DNA of 64,000 bases from the NCBI GenBank assembly GCA_001769805.1, contig MEPO01000028.1, positions 26,035 through 90,034 of the forward strand. The letters are read 5' to 3'. Shown one piece after another: positions 37,014-46,420 of this stretch. Made by a program: the position numbers and the translations under genes. Numbering within the stretch: the first letter of the stretch is position 1; the number at the start of each line of letters is the position of its first letter. Origin of the DNA: Bdellovibrionales bacterium GWA1_52_35. Lineage in GTDB: Bacteria > Bdellovibrionota > UBA1018. The notes under the pieces are model-generated. The model made no database searches and had not been told where the DNA came from. It saw nothing but the letters and a program-made list of their open reading frames with translations.

Positions 37014-38915
37014 ATGGACAGCGTTGATCGAAGTAGTGAATGGCTTCAGGCAAACCGCTACGGCTCGTTTGCCATGGGATCCATCGACCGGATTCCTCGC
37101 CGAAAATATCATTCATTGCTTTGCATAAGAGAGCCCGGAGTGGGTGATCCGCTCAATACTATTTTGGATGTCGGTGAATACATCGAGATTAATCAGAAAC
37201 TCTTCATGCTTCACAGCTTTGATTTCGGTAATCGCATCGAGCCCAAAGGTTACACGCACCTCAAGGATTTTCAGTTTCGTCCGATTCCGCTCTGGGATTA
37301 TGAACTCGCGGGGACTCGTGTCCAACGCTCAATTCAAATGGATCACGAGCAGGATACGGTACGTATTCATTACGTTTTCAAGGGCATCAAAGAACCGGTT
37401 CGTATCCGTTTGAGGCCTTTTGTCCTTGCTCGTCCTTTTCACAAGCTGACGCAAGCCAATCCCTTTCTCAATGGGGGTGTCGTTCAAAAGGATGACACGT
37501 TCAGGTTTCAGTTTTACCAGGACATTCCGGGTCTGGTCATGCGCGTTGTGGGTGCAAGCGCCCGCTATGCGCCCAAGGGTGAATGGGTGGAGCGGATTCA
37601 TTATTCCACGGAAAACGAGCGCGGTTACCCTCATACCGAAGACACCTTTGTTCCGGGAGAGTTCGAGATCGAGATCAACCAGAACACCGAATTTTATTTT
37701 GAGATCGGCCGAGAGCTAATAGGCGATCCCAAGCTGGCTTTTGCTAAAATTCCGAATCCAGAACTTCGATATCCACTTTCAGGAAAACTGGAATGGGCGG
37801 CTGAGCAATATCTGCTCACGACCCGCAAGGGCTTTCATTCGATTATTGCAGGGTACCCCTGGTTCGGTGATTGGGGTCGGGATACTTTTATTTCGTTGGC
37901 CGGGCTTTGCATCGAAAATGGCGAGCTCGACGAAGCGGATCATATCCTGAGCAGCTATGGTGATAAACTGGTCGAAGGCCTGACTCAACAAGGCATCGTC
38001 TGTGCTTTTCCTGATACCGGGCTCATCATGACCGGTATTGATACTCCTTTGCTTTTCATTCGCGCGGTTCAGCAGCTTAGGGAACGCAGCCAGCCCGAAG
38101 GTTTTCGAAAATTCATGCCGGTTGTATGTAAGATCCTCAATGCACTCCGGAACGGGGCGGACAAGCGCGTCCATGTGAGTATTGATGGCGGGCTGTACGT
38201 GCAACCCGGACCTTGGGCGGTTACCTGGATGGACGTTCTTCTGGATGGTCAACCGGTTACTCCGCGAGCGGGTTTTGCGGTCGACATTAACGCGCTCTTT
38301 TACAATGCTCTGAGTTTTGCGATGGATTGGGCTTCCGTGAACGACCCGGTCTTTTTCGAACAGTGGGAAGAAACTCTGGAAAAAGCCGGAGAGGGCTTTC
38401 TCAAGCGGTTTTGGTCATCAGACCGCGGGTATCTGGCCGACTCAAACGATGGTACAACGGCAGATTTCAGCCTTCGCCCTAATCAACTCTGGGCAATCGC
38501 GCTTCCTTACAGTCCTTTATCGAGGGATCAGGGGGCTAAGATTCTGGATATTGTCCGGAAAGATCTGGTTACGCCCGTCGGCTTGCGCACGCTTTCACCA
38601 CGAGATCCCAAGTACATCGGGCAATATCGGGGTGGGCAGGGCGATCGTGATCGCGCCTACCATCAGGGGACTGTCTGGCCCTGGCTCATCGGGATTTATG
38701 CTGATGCGATGACAAAAATTCATGGACTCCCGACAATGAAGTCAGAGCTGCGCCCAATTCTTGAAAGGCTCGCGGTCCACCTCGATCATGAAGGTTGTCT
38801 CGGTCATATTTCTGAGGTTTTTGATGGGAATGCACCTCATGCCCAAGGGGGGGCTCCTGCTCAGGCATGGAGTGTGGCGGAAGTCTTGCGAGTGGTGAAG
38901 GGGATGCAGTTATGA
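37014..38915 (+). CDS. glycogen debranching enzyme (amylo-alpha-1,6-glucosidase family)
   Basis: A 633-residue protein with an N-terminal bacterial GDE beta domain (EWLQANRYGSFAMGSIDRIPRRKYH) and a C-terminal alpha/alpha barrel (WFGDWGRDTFISLAGL, then NQLWAIALPYSPL). It removes alpha-1,6 branches from glycogen. A longer frame from TTG 36963 exists, but AGGAAG 7 nt before ATG 37014 fixes the start. It opens a four-gene glycogen cluster; its stop overlaps the next ATG (ATGA). Confidence 0.93.
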   Translation: MDSVDRSSEWLQANRYGSFAMGSIDRIPRRKYHSLLCIREPGVGDPLNTILDVGEYIEINQKLFMLHSFDFGNRIEPKGYTHLKDFQFRPIPLWDYELAGTRVQRSIQMDHEQDTVRIHYVFKGIKEPVRIRLRPFVLARPFHKLTQANPFLNGGVVQKDDTFRFQFYQDIPGLVMRVVGASARYAPKGEWVERIHYSTENERGYPHTEDTFVPGEFEIEINQNTEFYFEIGRELIGDPKLAFAKIPNPELRYPLSGKLEWAAEQYLLTTRKGFHSIIAGYPWFGDWGRDTFISLAGLCIENGELDEADHILSSYGDKLVEGLTQQGIVCAFPDTGLIMTGIDTPLLFIRAVQQLRERSQPEGFRKFMPVVCKILNALRNGADKRVHVSIDGGLYVQPGPWAVTWMDVLLDGQPVTPRAGFAVDINALFYNALSFAMDWASVNDPVFFEQWEETLEKAGEGFLKRFWSSDRGYLADSNDGTTADFSLRPNQLWAIALPYSPLSRDQGAKILDIVRKDLVTPVGLRTLSPRDPKYIGQYRGGQGDRDRAYHQGTVWPWLIGIYADAMTKIHGLPTMKSELRPILERLAVHLDHEGCLGHISEVFDGNAPHAQGGAPAQAWSVAEVLRVVKGMQL

Positions 38916-40465
38916 GAATTCTGATGCTTGGTTGGGAGTACCCGCCTCACATCAGCGGCGGATTGGGTACGGCCTGCGAGGGTCTGACTCGCGCATTGGC
39001 ACGCCAGGGGGTGGAAATCGATTTCGTCGTTCCTCATCTTTTTGGCGGTGAGAACGCACCCCATATGAAGTTGATGGATTCGACCCGGTTTGCTCCACCG
39101 GTCACCGCGATGGGCTCATCTGAGCCTCGGTATGAGGAGCAATATCAACAGCCAGTTCCCGGAGCCCATGCGGAATCAATTCTTGAGGAACTTTTCATTC
39201 CCGGAGAGGTGAGTCCGGAACGCGCAGCTGAACGCAAAGAGAAGGCTGCAGCGGCTCTCGGCGGTGAAAAAGGTCTGATCCGTACGATCCGGATTCCGTC
39301 GTACCTTTCACCTTATATGAAGGGTCTCCCCACGCGTAAGGTGAAGAAGAAACGGACTCTCCCCGGCGGAACCACCGTCGAAGAGGAAATTGAAGAATTC
39401 GACCTCGAAACGGGACAATCACAAACCCAGGGGATCATCCTGCGAACTTTAAAGCACGCTGAAGACCTGCTTCCAGCGGGTATTCGGGCTTTGCTGCCGC
39501 ATTCACTGAGCGATGACAGTCAGGGTGGACATTATACAGGTGATCTTTTCTCGGAGGTCGGACAGTTTACCGCTCGTGTTCTGGCCCTCGCCAAAGAGCG
39601 CAAATACGACATGATCCATGCCCATGACTGGATGACTTTCCCGGCAGGCGTGGCTCTTAAGGCCCTGACGGGTTTACCGCTTGTCATCCATGTGCATAGT
39701 CTTGAATATGACCGCAGCGGCGAAAACGGAAACCGGCAGATCGAAGAAGTTGAGAAAATCGGTTTAGATGGTGCCGATACGGTTATTGCGGTCAGTCATT
39801 ATACCCGAGGGTTGATCAATCAACGGCACGGTACATCTCTGGATAAAATTGCGGTTGTTCATAACGGCGTATATTCCAAAGGCGCAATTGATCAGTACCG
39901 GCAGGAACGCAATTGGCCCTCGAAGATTGTGCTCTTCTTGGGACGCGTCACCTTTCAAAAAGGCCCGGATTACTTTGTTGATGCTGCTGCGCGGGTGATT
40001 CCGCATATTCCGGACGTTCTTTTTGTCATGGCAGGTTCGGGCGATATGCTGCCCAAAATGGTTGAGAGAGTGAATGAACTCGGCATAGGCAGTAATTTCC
40101 TATTCACCGGGTTTTTAAAGGGCCAGGAAGTCGAGAAAATGTTCTCGATGGCCGATTTGTACGTGATGCCTTCGGTTTCGGAACCATTCGGGATTTCGGC
40201 GCTGGAGGCAATCAGTTTTAACGCACCGGTTATCATTTCCCGGCAGTCAGGAGTTTCTGAGGTGCTGAGTCATGCACTGAAAGTCAACTTCTGGGACGTC
40301 GAGCAACTTGCAAATCTAGTCATCAGTGTGCTGAAATATCCAGAGTTGAGACAAGATATCAGTGTCATGGCGGGAGAAGAAGTGCGCCGCCTGCGCTGGG
40401 ATGCCTCTGCAGTCAAGACGGCAGCGATTTACTCCAAAACGCTGGCTCGCTTTGCAAGAAGATAA
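38912..40465 (+). CDS. glycogen synthase-like glycosyltransferase (GT5/GT4 type)
   Basis: A 517-residue GT-B enzyme. The N-terminal motif WEYPPHISGGLGTACEGL corresponds to the ADP-glucose synthase KTGGL region; the C-terminal donor site has SVSEPFGISALEA. A charged insertion at about 65-170, with a KKKRTLPGG stretch, separates two parts of the first domain and is unusual. It is likely to extend alpha-1,4 glucan. The ATG at 38912 overlaps the debranching-enzyme stop by 4 nt; GGGGATG precedes it. Use of ADP- or UDP-glucose cannot be read from the sequence. Confidence 0.88.
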   Translation: MRILMLGWEYPPHISGGLGTACEGLTRALARQGVEIDFVVPHLFGGENAPHMKLMDSTRFAPPVTAMGSSEPRYEEQYQQPVPGAHAESILEELFIPGEVSPERAAERKEKAAAALGGEKGLIRTIRIPSYLSPYMKGLPTRKVKKKRTLPGGTTVEEEIEEFDLETGQSQTQGIILRTLKHAEDLLPAGIRALLPHSLSDDSQGGHYTGDLFSEVGQFTARVLALAKERKYDMIHAHDWMTFPAGVALKALTGLPLVIHVHSLEYDRSGENGNRQIEEVEKIGLDGADTVIAVSHYTRGLINQRHGTSLDKIAVVHNGVYSKGAIDQYRQERNWPSKIVLFLGRVTFQKGPDYFVDAAARVIPHIPDVLFVMAGSGDMLPKMVERVNELGIGSNFLFTGFLKGQEVEKMFSMADLYVMPSVSEPFGISALEAISFNAPVIISRQSGVSEVLSHALKVNFWDVEQLANLVISVLKYPELRQDISVMAGEEVRRLRWDASAVKTAAIYSKTLARFARR

Positions 40466-40517
40466 CTGGATTTGTCTGACTCATGCTCGCAGAAGCGATC
40501 GCTAGAAAGGTAGAGGT

Positions 40518-41729
40518 ATGCCTTCGGTTTGTTTTTATTTTCAAGTTCACCAACCTTATCGGTTGAAGCACTATCCTTTTTTCAAAATCCATCAGGATCA
40601 TCGGTATTTTGATCATGATAAAAACAGCGGAATCATGAAGAAGGTCGCCCGCAAATGTTATCTTCCCGCGAATCAGGCGATGCTGCGACTCATTGACCGG
40701 CACAAGGGAAAGTTCCGTATTTCCTATGCAATCACCGGAGTCGCTGTCGAGCAAATGCGCAAGTACGCGCCCGATGTTCTGCAAAGCTTCAAAGACCTGG
40801 CGAAAACAGGCTGTGTGGAGTTCCTGGGAGAAACCTACTATCACTCTCTTGCTGGCGTCTATGACGAGCAGGAATTCCAGGCGCAAGTGGCTGAACATGC
40901 AAAGATGGTTCAGGAAGAGTTTAATTACAAACCCACGGTTTTCCGGAATACGGAGTTGATTTACAATGACCGCATCGGGGCGGCAGTGGGCGCCCTCGGT
41001 TACAAAGCCGTGATCGCCGAAGGGGCAGACGACATTCTGGGTTGGAGAAGTCCGAATTTCCTTTACGATTCTACCACGCCCAATCTCCGGCTTCTGCTCA
41101 AAAACTACCGCCTTTCCGATGATATTGCGTTCCGGTTCTCAAACCAGGGTTGGGCGGATTTCCCGCTCACGGCGCCGAAGTTCGCCAATTGGGTGCACCA
41201 GGTGAGCGGAAATGGTGAAATCGTCAATCTGTTCATGGATTATGAAACATTCGGGGAGCATCAGTGGGAGTCCACCGGGATTTTCGAGTTTCTGGACCAT
41301 CTGCCTGCTGAAATCATGAAGCATCCGGATTGGGACTTCCAGACGCCGACCCAGGTCGTGGATCGCTACCGTCCGATCGCCCCGATTTCATTCGGCCGTA
41401 CTGTTTCGTGGGCGGATATCGACCGTGATTTGACTGCCTGGCAGGGAAATCACATGCAGCGCAGTGCTCTTCAGCAAGCCTTCGATCTGGGGAACGAAGT
41501 CCGCTCCAGGAATAATCCAGCAGCACTGGATTTATGGCGCCGTTTACTTACCTCTGACCATTTTTATTACATGTGCACCAAGTGGATGGCCGACGGGGAT
41601 GTGCATGCCTACTTCAGTCCCTATGGAAGTCCTTACGAAGCTTTCATCAACTACATGAATGTTCTTACCGATTTTCGACAATCGGTTTTGAATCTCAAAC
41701 CCAACTCTGACAAGGAAGCCAGAACATGA
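40518..41729 (+). CDS. GH57 family alpha-amylase-like enzyme
   Basis: A 403-residue GH57 catalytic barrel. Conserved regions are HQP (11-13), GETYYH (104-109), the nucleophile Glu146 in RNTELIYND and the acid Asp241 in FMDYETFGEH. Members are alpha-amylases, 4-alpha-glucanotransferases or branching enzymes. The short form and the absence of a C-terminal branching domain favour amylase or glucanotransferase, but a branching role would fill a gap in this operon. AAAGG lies before the ATG. Its stop overlaps the next ATG. Confidence 0.92.
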   Translation: MPSVCFYFQVHQPYRLKHYPFFKIHQDHRYFDHDKNSGIMKKVARKCYLPANQAMLRLIDRHKGKFRISYAITGVAVEQMRKYAPDVLQSFKDLAKTGCVEFLGETYYHSLAGVYDEQEFQAQVAEHAKMVQEEFNYKPTVFRNTELIYNDRIGAAVGALGYKAVIAEGADDILGWRSPNFLYDSTTPNLRLLLKNYRLSDDIAFRFSNQGWADFPLTAPKFANWVHQVSGNGEIVNLFMDYETFGEHQWESTGIFEFLDHLPAEIMKHPDWDFQTPTQVVDRYRPIAPISFGRTVSWADIDRDLTAWQGNHMQRSALQQAFDLGNEVRSRNNPAALDLWRRLLTSDHFYYMCTKWMADGDVHAYFSPYGSPYEAFINYMNVLTDFRQSVLNLKPNSDKEART

Positions 41730-44700
41730 CCGGAAAAAGGATGCTCTTCGAAATCTCGTGGGAAGTCTGCAACATGGTGGGAGGCATTCACACCGTCTTA
41801 GCAACCAAAGTTGCAAAGATGCACGAGATCTACGGCGATAACTATGTCGTCATCGGACCCGACATGTCGCGAAACACTTCTCTTGCCGGAGTATTCCGAG
41901 AAGAGATCTGGCATCCGGAAATTCTGAAGAGCCTCTCCACCCTTCCGATCGGTGTACGCATGGGGCGCTGGCTGGTGCCGGGCGAACCCCGCTGCCTGCT
42001 TCTGCAGTTCGATTCCTTGTTCGAGAAAAAAGACCAGATTCTGGCGGAGTACTGGGAGCGTTTCGGGTTGAACTCGCTCCCTGGCGGGCACGATTATCTC
42101 GAGCCCGTGATGTTTGCCCATTCTGCCGGCATGGTGATTGAGCGGGTTTTTTCGGATTACCTGCTTCCACGCGGCATGGAAACCGTGACTCACTGTCATG
42201 AGTGGCTGGCTTGCGCCGCGGTCCTTTATCTCAAGGACCGTGCCCCGGAAATCGGAACCGTCTTCACCACGCATGCGACCATGCTCGGCCGAACGCTCTC
42301 TTCCCATCGCTGGGATCCGGCACAGGTATCGAAAGAAAAAATTCAACCCGAGTATCTTGCGCAGCAATACGGTGTTGTGGCGAAGCATTCTCTTGAAAGC
42401 ATTTCTGCACGAATAGCTGATTGTTTTTCGACAGTGAGTGAGATCACGGCGGAGGAATGTGAACTTCTTTATCGCAAACGCCCGGATATCATTCTTTTGA
42501 ATGCCTTAGGTGACAACGTTCCCGACCCGAAACTGCTGCACACCAATACGGTTGCCCAGTCGCGCGCGCGGCTTCTGCAGATTGCCAGTCTGACCACGGG
42601 TCATACTTACCACCCCGATCGGACGACGCTGCTGGTGAGCTCCGGACGCTATGAGTTCCAGAACAAGGGCGTGGATGTGACTCTTGAGGCGCTCTCGCGC
42701 CTGAATAATCAACTCAAGGAGACTCACCGCGAGTCTCCGGAGCGGGTGATTTCTTTCATGATGTTCCCGGCAGGGCAGACCGGCCCACGTCCGAAGATCC
42801 TGGAAGCTTTTCGGACGGGACGGCCCAGCGGAGATCATTATTACAGTACGCACAGCCTTCGCGATGAAGAACATGATCCGATCATGACCCGGATGGCGCC
42901 TCTCGGGTTCCGCAACGGCAAGGATGATCCGGTCCACATCATCTTCATTCCGATTTATCTGAACGGGACTGATCCGTTGATTCCGGAACCCTACTATCAG
43001 CTTTTGAGCGGCTCGGATTTGACGATATTCCCGTCTTTTTACGAACCGTGGGGCTACACGCCATCCGAGAGTGTCGCTCTCGCTGTCCCCACAGTTACGA
43101 GTGACCTCGCAGGTTTCGGCCTTTGGGCTCTTCAGTATGGAGATTTCAATAATACGGGTGTTTATCCGTTGCACCGTAAAGGCCAGACCAATGACCATGT
43201 TGTCGAGGAACTCAATTCTCAATTGCATGAGTATCTGAGACGCTCTCCGGAACAGCGCCAGCAACTCCGCGCCGCCGCACTGAATACAAGCAACAAAGCA
43301 CGCTGGAGTGAATTCGGAGAAGCTTATCGCAAGGCTCATGACCTGGCGATGGCTGCGGCCAAGCAGCGCATGAGCTCGGCGACGTATGACCGTTTCAGGA
43401 GTTTTTCCGCGCTTCAGCCGGCAGGCTTCACGGCTGCCGCTCGCGCTCATGCTCATATACGCCGTTTCACGGTGCAAAACAAATTGCCGCCGGTTCTTGA
43501 GCGGATCAGGACTCTCGTCCACGAAAATCTCTGGTGGGTCTGGAATCCGGAGCTCGGAGAGCTCCTGAGTCTGCTGGACGCCTCGCTCTGGGAAAGTTGC
43601 GGCCGCAATCCGCTGGTCTTTCTGGAACGGGTGCAGTTGGAAACCTTCACCAAAGTCCTCCATTCCAAGAGCTTTCAGGAGAAAGCGGAACTCCTCATGT
43701 CCCGCTTCAGCCTGTACATGAGTTCCAAGAAGGAAGTCGAGATTGCGTATTTCTGCATGGAATACGGAATCAGTCATATTCTGAGACTTTATTCCGGCGG
43801 ATTGGGAATTCTCGCAGGCGATCATCTGAAAACAGCAAGTGACATGAACCTGCCGCTTTGCGCTTTTGGTCTCGCTTACAAATTCGGCTATTTCCGTCAG
43901 CGTATTTCGGCAGATGGCGCTCAGGAGAGTATCTACGAACCGAGTGATTTCAACAATCTCCCGATGCTCCCTGTGAACGACGCGCAAGGAAGAAGGCTTA
44001 AATTCACAATCAAGGGTCCGGACGGACCGATCTGGATGCAGGCCTGGAAGGTGGTAGTGGGTCGAGTGGACCTTTATCTCGTCGATACGGACATCAGCGA
44101 GAACTCTCCGCATGATCGGGCCATTTCTGACCGTCTTTACGGCGGAGATACGCAGCATCGGCTTCGGCAGGAATTTGTATTGGCCATCGGCGGCTTTGAA
44201 TTGCTCAACTTGCTGCAGCTCAAACCCAAAGTCTTCCACATGAACGAAGGCCACACGGCATTCCTGGTTCTTGCGCGTGTTGCGCAGTTGATTCAGAATG
44301 AGAAAATCCGTTTCGAAGAAGCCATCGAGTTCGTACGGCACTCCACCGGTTTCACGACTCATACGCCGGTTGCAGCCGGACACGATGTCTTCCCGGAAGG
44401 GATGGTTGCCCCGTATCTGCAGCTCTTTGCCGATGCCACGGGAGATTCAGTCGCCCGGCTGCAGGAGCTGGGGCGCGGAATTGATAAATCACGCGACAGT
44501 GCTTTTTCGATGACCCTGCTTGCGGTTCGCGGCAGTTCGTTCATCAATGGCGTGAGCGAAATTCATGGAAAGGTTTCCAAGCGCATGTTTCATGTTCTGG
44601 TGCCGCAGTATCATGAAAACGAAGTTCCTGTCGGCTATATCACCAACGGGGTCCATGCCTCGACTTGGCTGGCCCCGGCCTGGCAGAACGTGTTCACCAA

Positions 44701-45985
44701 GGAGTTGGGTTCAGATTGGCGCGATCGCCTGGGAGACAAGGACTATTGGGCCAGGGTGCGAGGAATTGATTCCGAACTGGTTTGGCAAACCCACAAGCAG
44801 TTGAAAAAAAATCTCGTCAAGTGGCTCAAGCTGCACATCCGCGAAACCTGGGATCGACGGCGTGAACACCCGGCCAATCTTGCCACCGCTCTGGCGAATT
44901 TAACCGAAGACACTTTTGTTGCGACCTTCGCCAGAAGGTTCGCTCCTTACAAACGCGCCAACTTGCTGTTCAGGGATCCTGATAGATTGGCAAGCCTGCT
45001 TCGTGGGAGCACTCCCGCTGTTTTCCTTTTTGCGGGCAAAGCTCACCCTTCGGATGTGCTGGGTCAGCAGTTGATCACCAAGGTGATTGAATTGTCGCGA
45101 AATCCGGAATTCTTCGGGCGAATTCTTTTCGTTGAAAATTACGAAATTGATGTCGCGCAGTCGCTGGTCTGGGGTTCAGATCTATGGATCAATAATCCCG
45201 TCAGGCCGCTGGAAGCATCGGGAACATCGGGAATGAAGGCGGCCATGAATGGTTGCCTGAATCTGAGCGTCGCCGATGGCTGGTGGGCCGAAGCCTACAA
45301 CGGTTCAAACGGCTGGGTGATCGGTGATGAATCGATGACCCAGGCACCGGATTTTCAGGATACTTTTGACAGCTTTCATCTGTATTCCTTGCTGGAACGC
45401 GAAGTCATGCCGAAGTTCAGCGGCAGGGCGCGCGGCGGAGTGCCCGAGCAGTGGGTCGCGATGATGAAGGACTCAATGGCCACCATTGTTCCTCAATTCA
45501 ACACGGAGCGAATGCTCGGCGAGTACAACCGTGACTTTTATCTGAAGGGGGCTGAGCAAAATACTGCCCTGAAGACGGACAGGTTCATGGAAATTCGCCG
45601 AATGGTCGCTTCAAGAAAGCGTCTGGCGGAGCACTGGCGCACAATTGCTTTTGAAGACATTGAGGTCAAAGGCCTGGAATCAGAACAGATCATACTGGGT
45701 CAGCAGCTGCAGATGCGAGTCAAGCTGAGTCATCCCAATCTCCGGCCTCAGGATCTTCAGGTTCAAACCGTAATTGCCAGTGAGCAATCCGGAAGCGCAA
45801 GTAATCTGAAAGCACTATCCATGAAGTGCGTCGTGGATACGAATGAAGGAAGAGATTCCGTCTGGGAAAGTAATTTCCAGTTCAATCTGACTGGACCGCA
45901 GTCACTCGGAGTGCGAGTGATTCCGAGACCCTGCCACGAGGAACACCAGGTGGATCTGACGCTTGATCTTGTGAAGTGGTTGTAA
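41726..45985 (+). CDS. fused GT3 glycogen synthase and GT35 alpha-glucan phosphorylase
   Basis: A 1419-residue two-enzyme protein. Residues 1 to about 570 resemble eukaryotic-type GT3 glycogen synthase: the motif ISWEVCNMVGGIHTVLATK at the start and FYEPWGYTPSESVA near 437. Residues about 585-670 match the DUF3417 domain that precedes alpha-glucan phosphorylases, and about 670-1290 the phosphorylase itself, with the cofactor Lys1171 in EASGTSGMKAAMNG. A small beta domain ends the chain. Synthesis and phosphorolysis of glycogen are therefore joined in one chain. Similar fusions are, to my memory, known in Bacteroidota. ATG overlaps the GH57 stop (ATGA). Transcription meets the convergent response regulator 11 nt downstream. 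Confidence 0.92.
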   Translation: MTGKRMLFEISWEVCNMVGGIHTVLATKVAKMHEIYGDNYVVIGPDMSRNTSLAGVFREEIWHPEILKSLSTLPIGVRMGRWLVPGEPRCLLLQFDSLFEKKDQILAEYWERFGLNSLPGGHDYLEPVMFAHSAGMVIERVFSDYLLPRGMETVTHCHEWLACAAVLYLKDRAPEIGTVFTTHATMLGRTLSSHRWDPAQVSKEKIQPEYLAQQYGVVAKHSLESISARIADCFSTVSEITAEECELLYRKRPDIILLNALGDNVPDPKLLHTNTVAQSRARLLQIASLTTGHTYHPDRTTLLVSSGRYEFQNKGVDVTLEALSRLNNQLKETHRESPERVISFMMFPAGQTGPRPKILEAFRTGRPSGDHYYSTHSLRDEEHDPIMTRMAPLGFRNGKDDPVHIIFIPIYLNGTDPLIPEPYYQLLSGSDLTIFPSFYEPWGYTPSESVALAVPTVTSDLAGFGLWALQYGDFNNTGVYPLHRKGQTNDHVVEELNSQLHEYLRRSPEQRQQLRAAALNTSNKARWSEFGEAYRKAHDLAMAAAKQRMSSATYDRFRSFSALQPAGFTAAARAHAHIRRFTVQNKLPPVLERIRTLVHENLWWVWNPELGELLSLLDASLWESCGRNPLVFLERVQLETFTKVLHSKSFQEKAELLMSRFSLYMSSKKEVEIAYFCMEYGISHILRLYSGGLGILAGDHLKTASDMNLPLCAFGLAYKFGYFRQRISADGAQESIYEPSDFNNLPMLPVNDAQGRRLKFTIKGPDGPIWMQAWKVVVGRVDLYLVDTDISENSPHDRAISDRLYGGDTQHRLRQEFVLAIGGFELLNLLQLKPKVFHMNEGHTAFLVLARVAQLIQNEKIRFEEAIEFVRHSTGFTTHTPVAAGHDVFPEGMVAPYLQLFADATGDSVARLQELGRGIDKSRDSAFSMTLLAVRGSSFINGVSEIHGKVSKRMFHVLVPQYHENEVPVGYITNGVHASTWLAPAWQNVFTKELGSDWRDRLGDKDYWARVRGIDSELVWQTHKQLKKNLVKWLKLHIRETWDRRREHPANLATALANLTEDTFVATFARRFAPYKRANLLFRDPDRLASLLRGSTPAVFLFAGKAHPSDVLGQQLITKVIELSRNPEFFGRILFVENYEIDVAQSLVWGSDLWINNPVRPLEASGTSGMKAAMNGCLNLSVADGWWAEAYNGSNGWVIGDESMTQAPDFQDTFDSFHLYSLLEREVMPKFSGRARGGVPEQWVAMMKDSMATIVPQFNTERMLGEYNRDFYLKGAEQNTALKTDRFMEIRRMVASRKRLAEHWRTIAFEDIEVKGLESEQIILGQQLQMRVKLSHPNLRPQDLQVQTVIASEQSGSASNLKALSMKCVVDTNEGRDSVWESNFQFNLTGPQSLGVRVIPRPCHEEHQVDLTLDLVKWL

Positions 45986-45996
45986 AATATAGCCGC

Positions 45997-46404
45997 TTAG
46001 AGGCGGTTGTATTTCTCAAGCAACCGGGTCACTTTGCTGATCAGGACACTGAGATCGACCGGCTTTTCGACGAAGTCCTCGACTGGAAGCCAGGCATCGT
46101 CAATATCCCGTGAATTGAAGCCCACGGGAGATTTGGTATTGATGGCAGTCAGCATGAGGATCGGGATTTTCTCGTTGCTCACTTTGGCTTGGGCCTGGAT
46201 CTCCCGCGCAAAATCAAAGCCGGCGGATTCATTTTCCGGAAACATTACGTCAAGAATCATGAGATCGGGGCGCCGGTTACGGACACTGACCAGTGCGGCC
46301 TTGGTGGTTTCACACGTTACTACCTCGTGACCCGCGCTGGTGACGACCGTGGAAACAGCGCTCGAGAAATCTTCGTCATCATCTACAATTAGTACGTAAG
46401 CCAT
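45997..46404 (-). CDS. single-domain response regulator (receiver only)
   Basis: A 135-residue receiver domain with acidic pocket DDD (8-10), phospho-acceptor Asp52 in LDVMFPE and the later conserved Lys in FVEKPVD. There is no output domain. A short insertion (NTKSPVGFNSRDIDDAWLP) lengthens the region before the last helix. It follows the histidine kinase gene by 16 nt and is probably its partner, acting through protein contact rather than on DNA. It converges with the glycogen fusion gene. Confidence 0.92.
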   Translation of the reverse strand: MAYVLIVDDDEDFSSAVSTVVTSAGHEVVTCETTKAALVSVRNRRPDLMILDVMFPENESAGFDFAREIQAQAKVSNEKIPILMLTAINTKSPVGFNSRDIDDAWLPVEDFVEKPVDLSVLISKVTRLLEKYNRL

Positions 46405-46420
46405 ATGGATCTCCTTACTT

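Noticed and set aside
40490..40505. GCGATCGC palindrome as a functional site
   Set aside because: A single 8-bp occurrence is not distinguishable from chance.
42506..44383. A 625-codon open frame antisense to the glycogen fusion gene
   Set aside because: The sense strand has plain synthase and phosphorylase motifs; the antisense product has no recognisable domain and such frames arise from codon bias.
45991..46008. Terminator between the glycogen fusion and the response regulator
   Set aside because: The hairpin CCGC/GCGG has only 4-6 pairs with G-U pairing and no good T-run.
37014..46404. Whole glycogen region as a recent genomic island
   Set aside because: No integrase, tRNA or repeats border it, and by eye codon use is like its neighbours; transfer, if any, is old.
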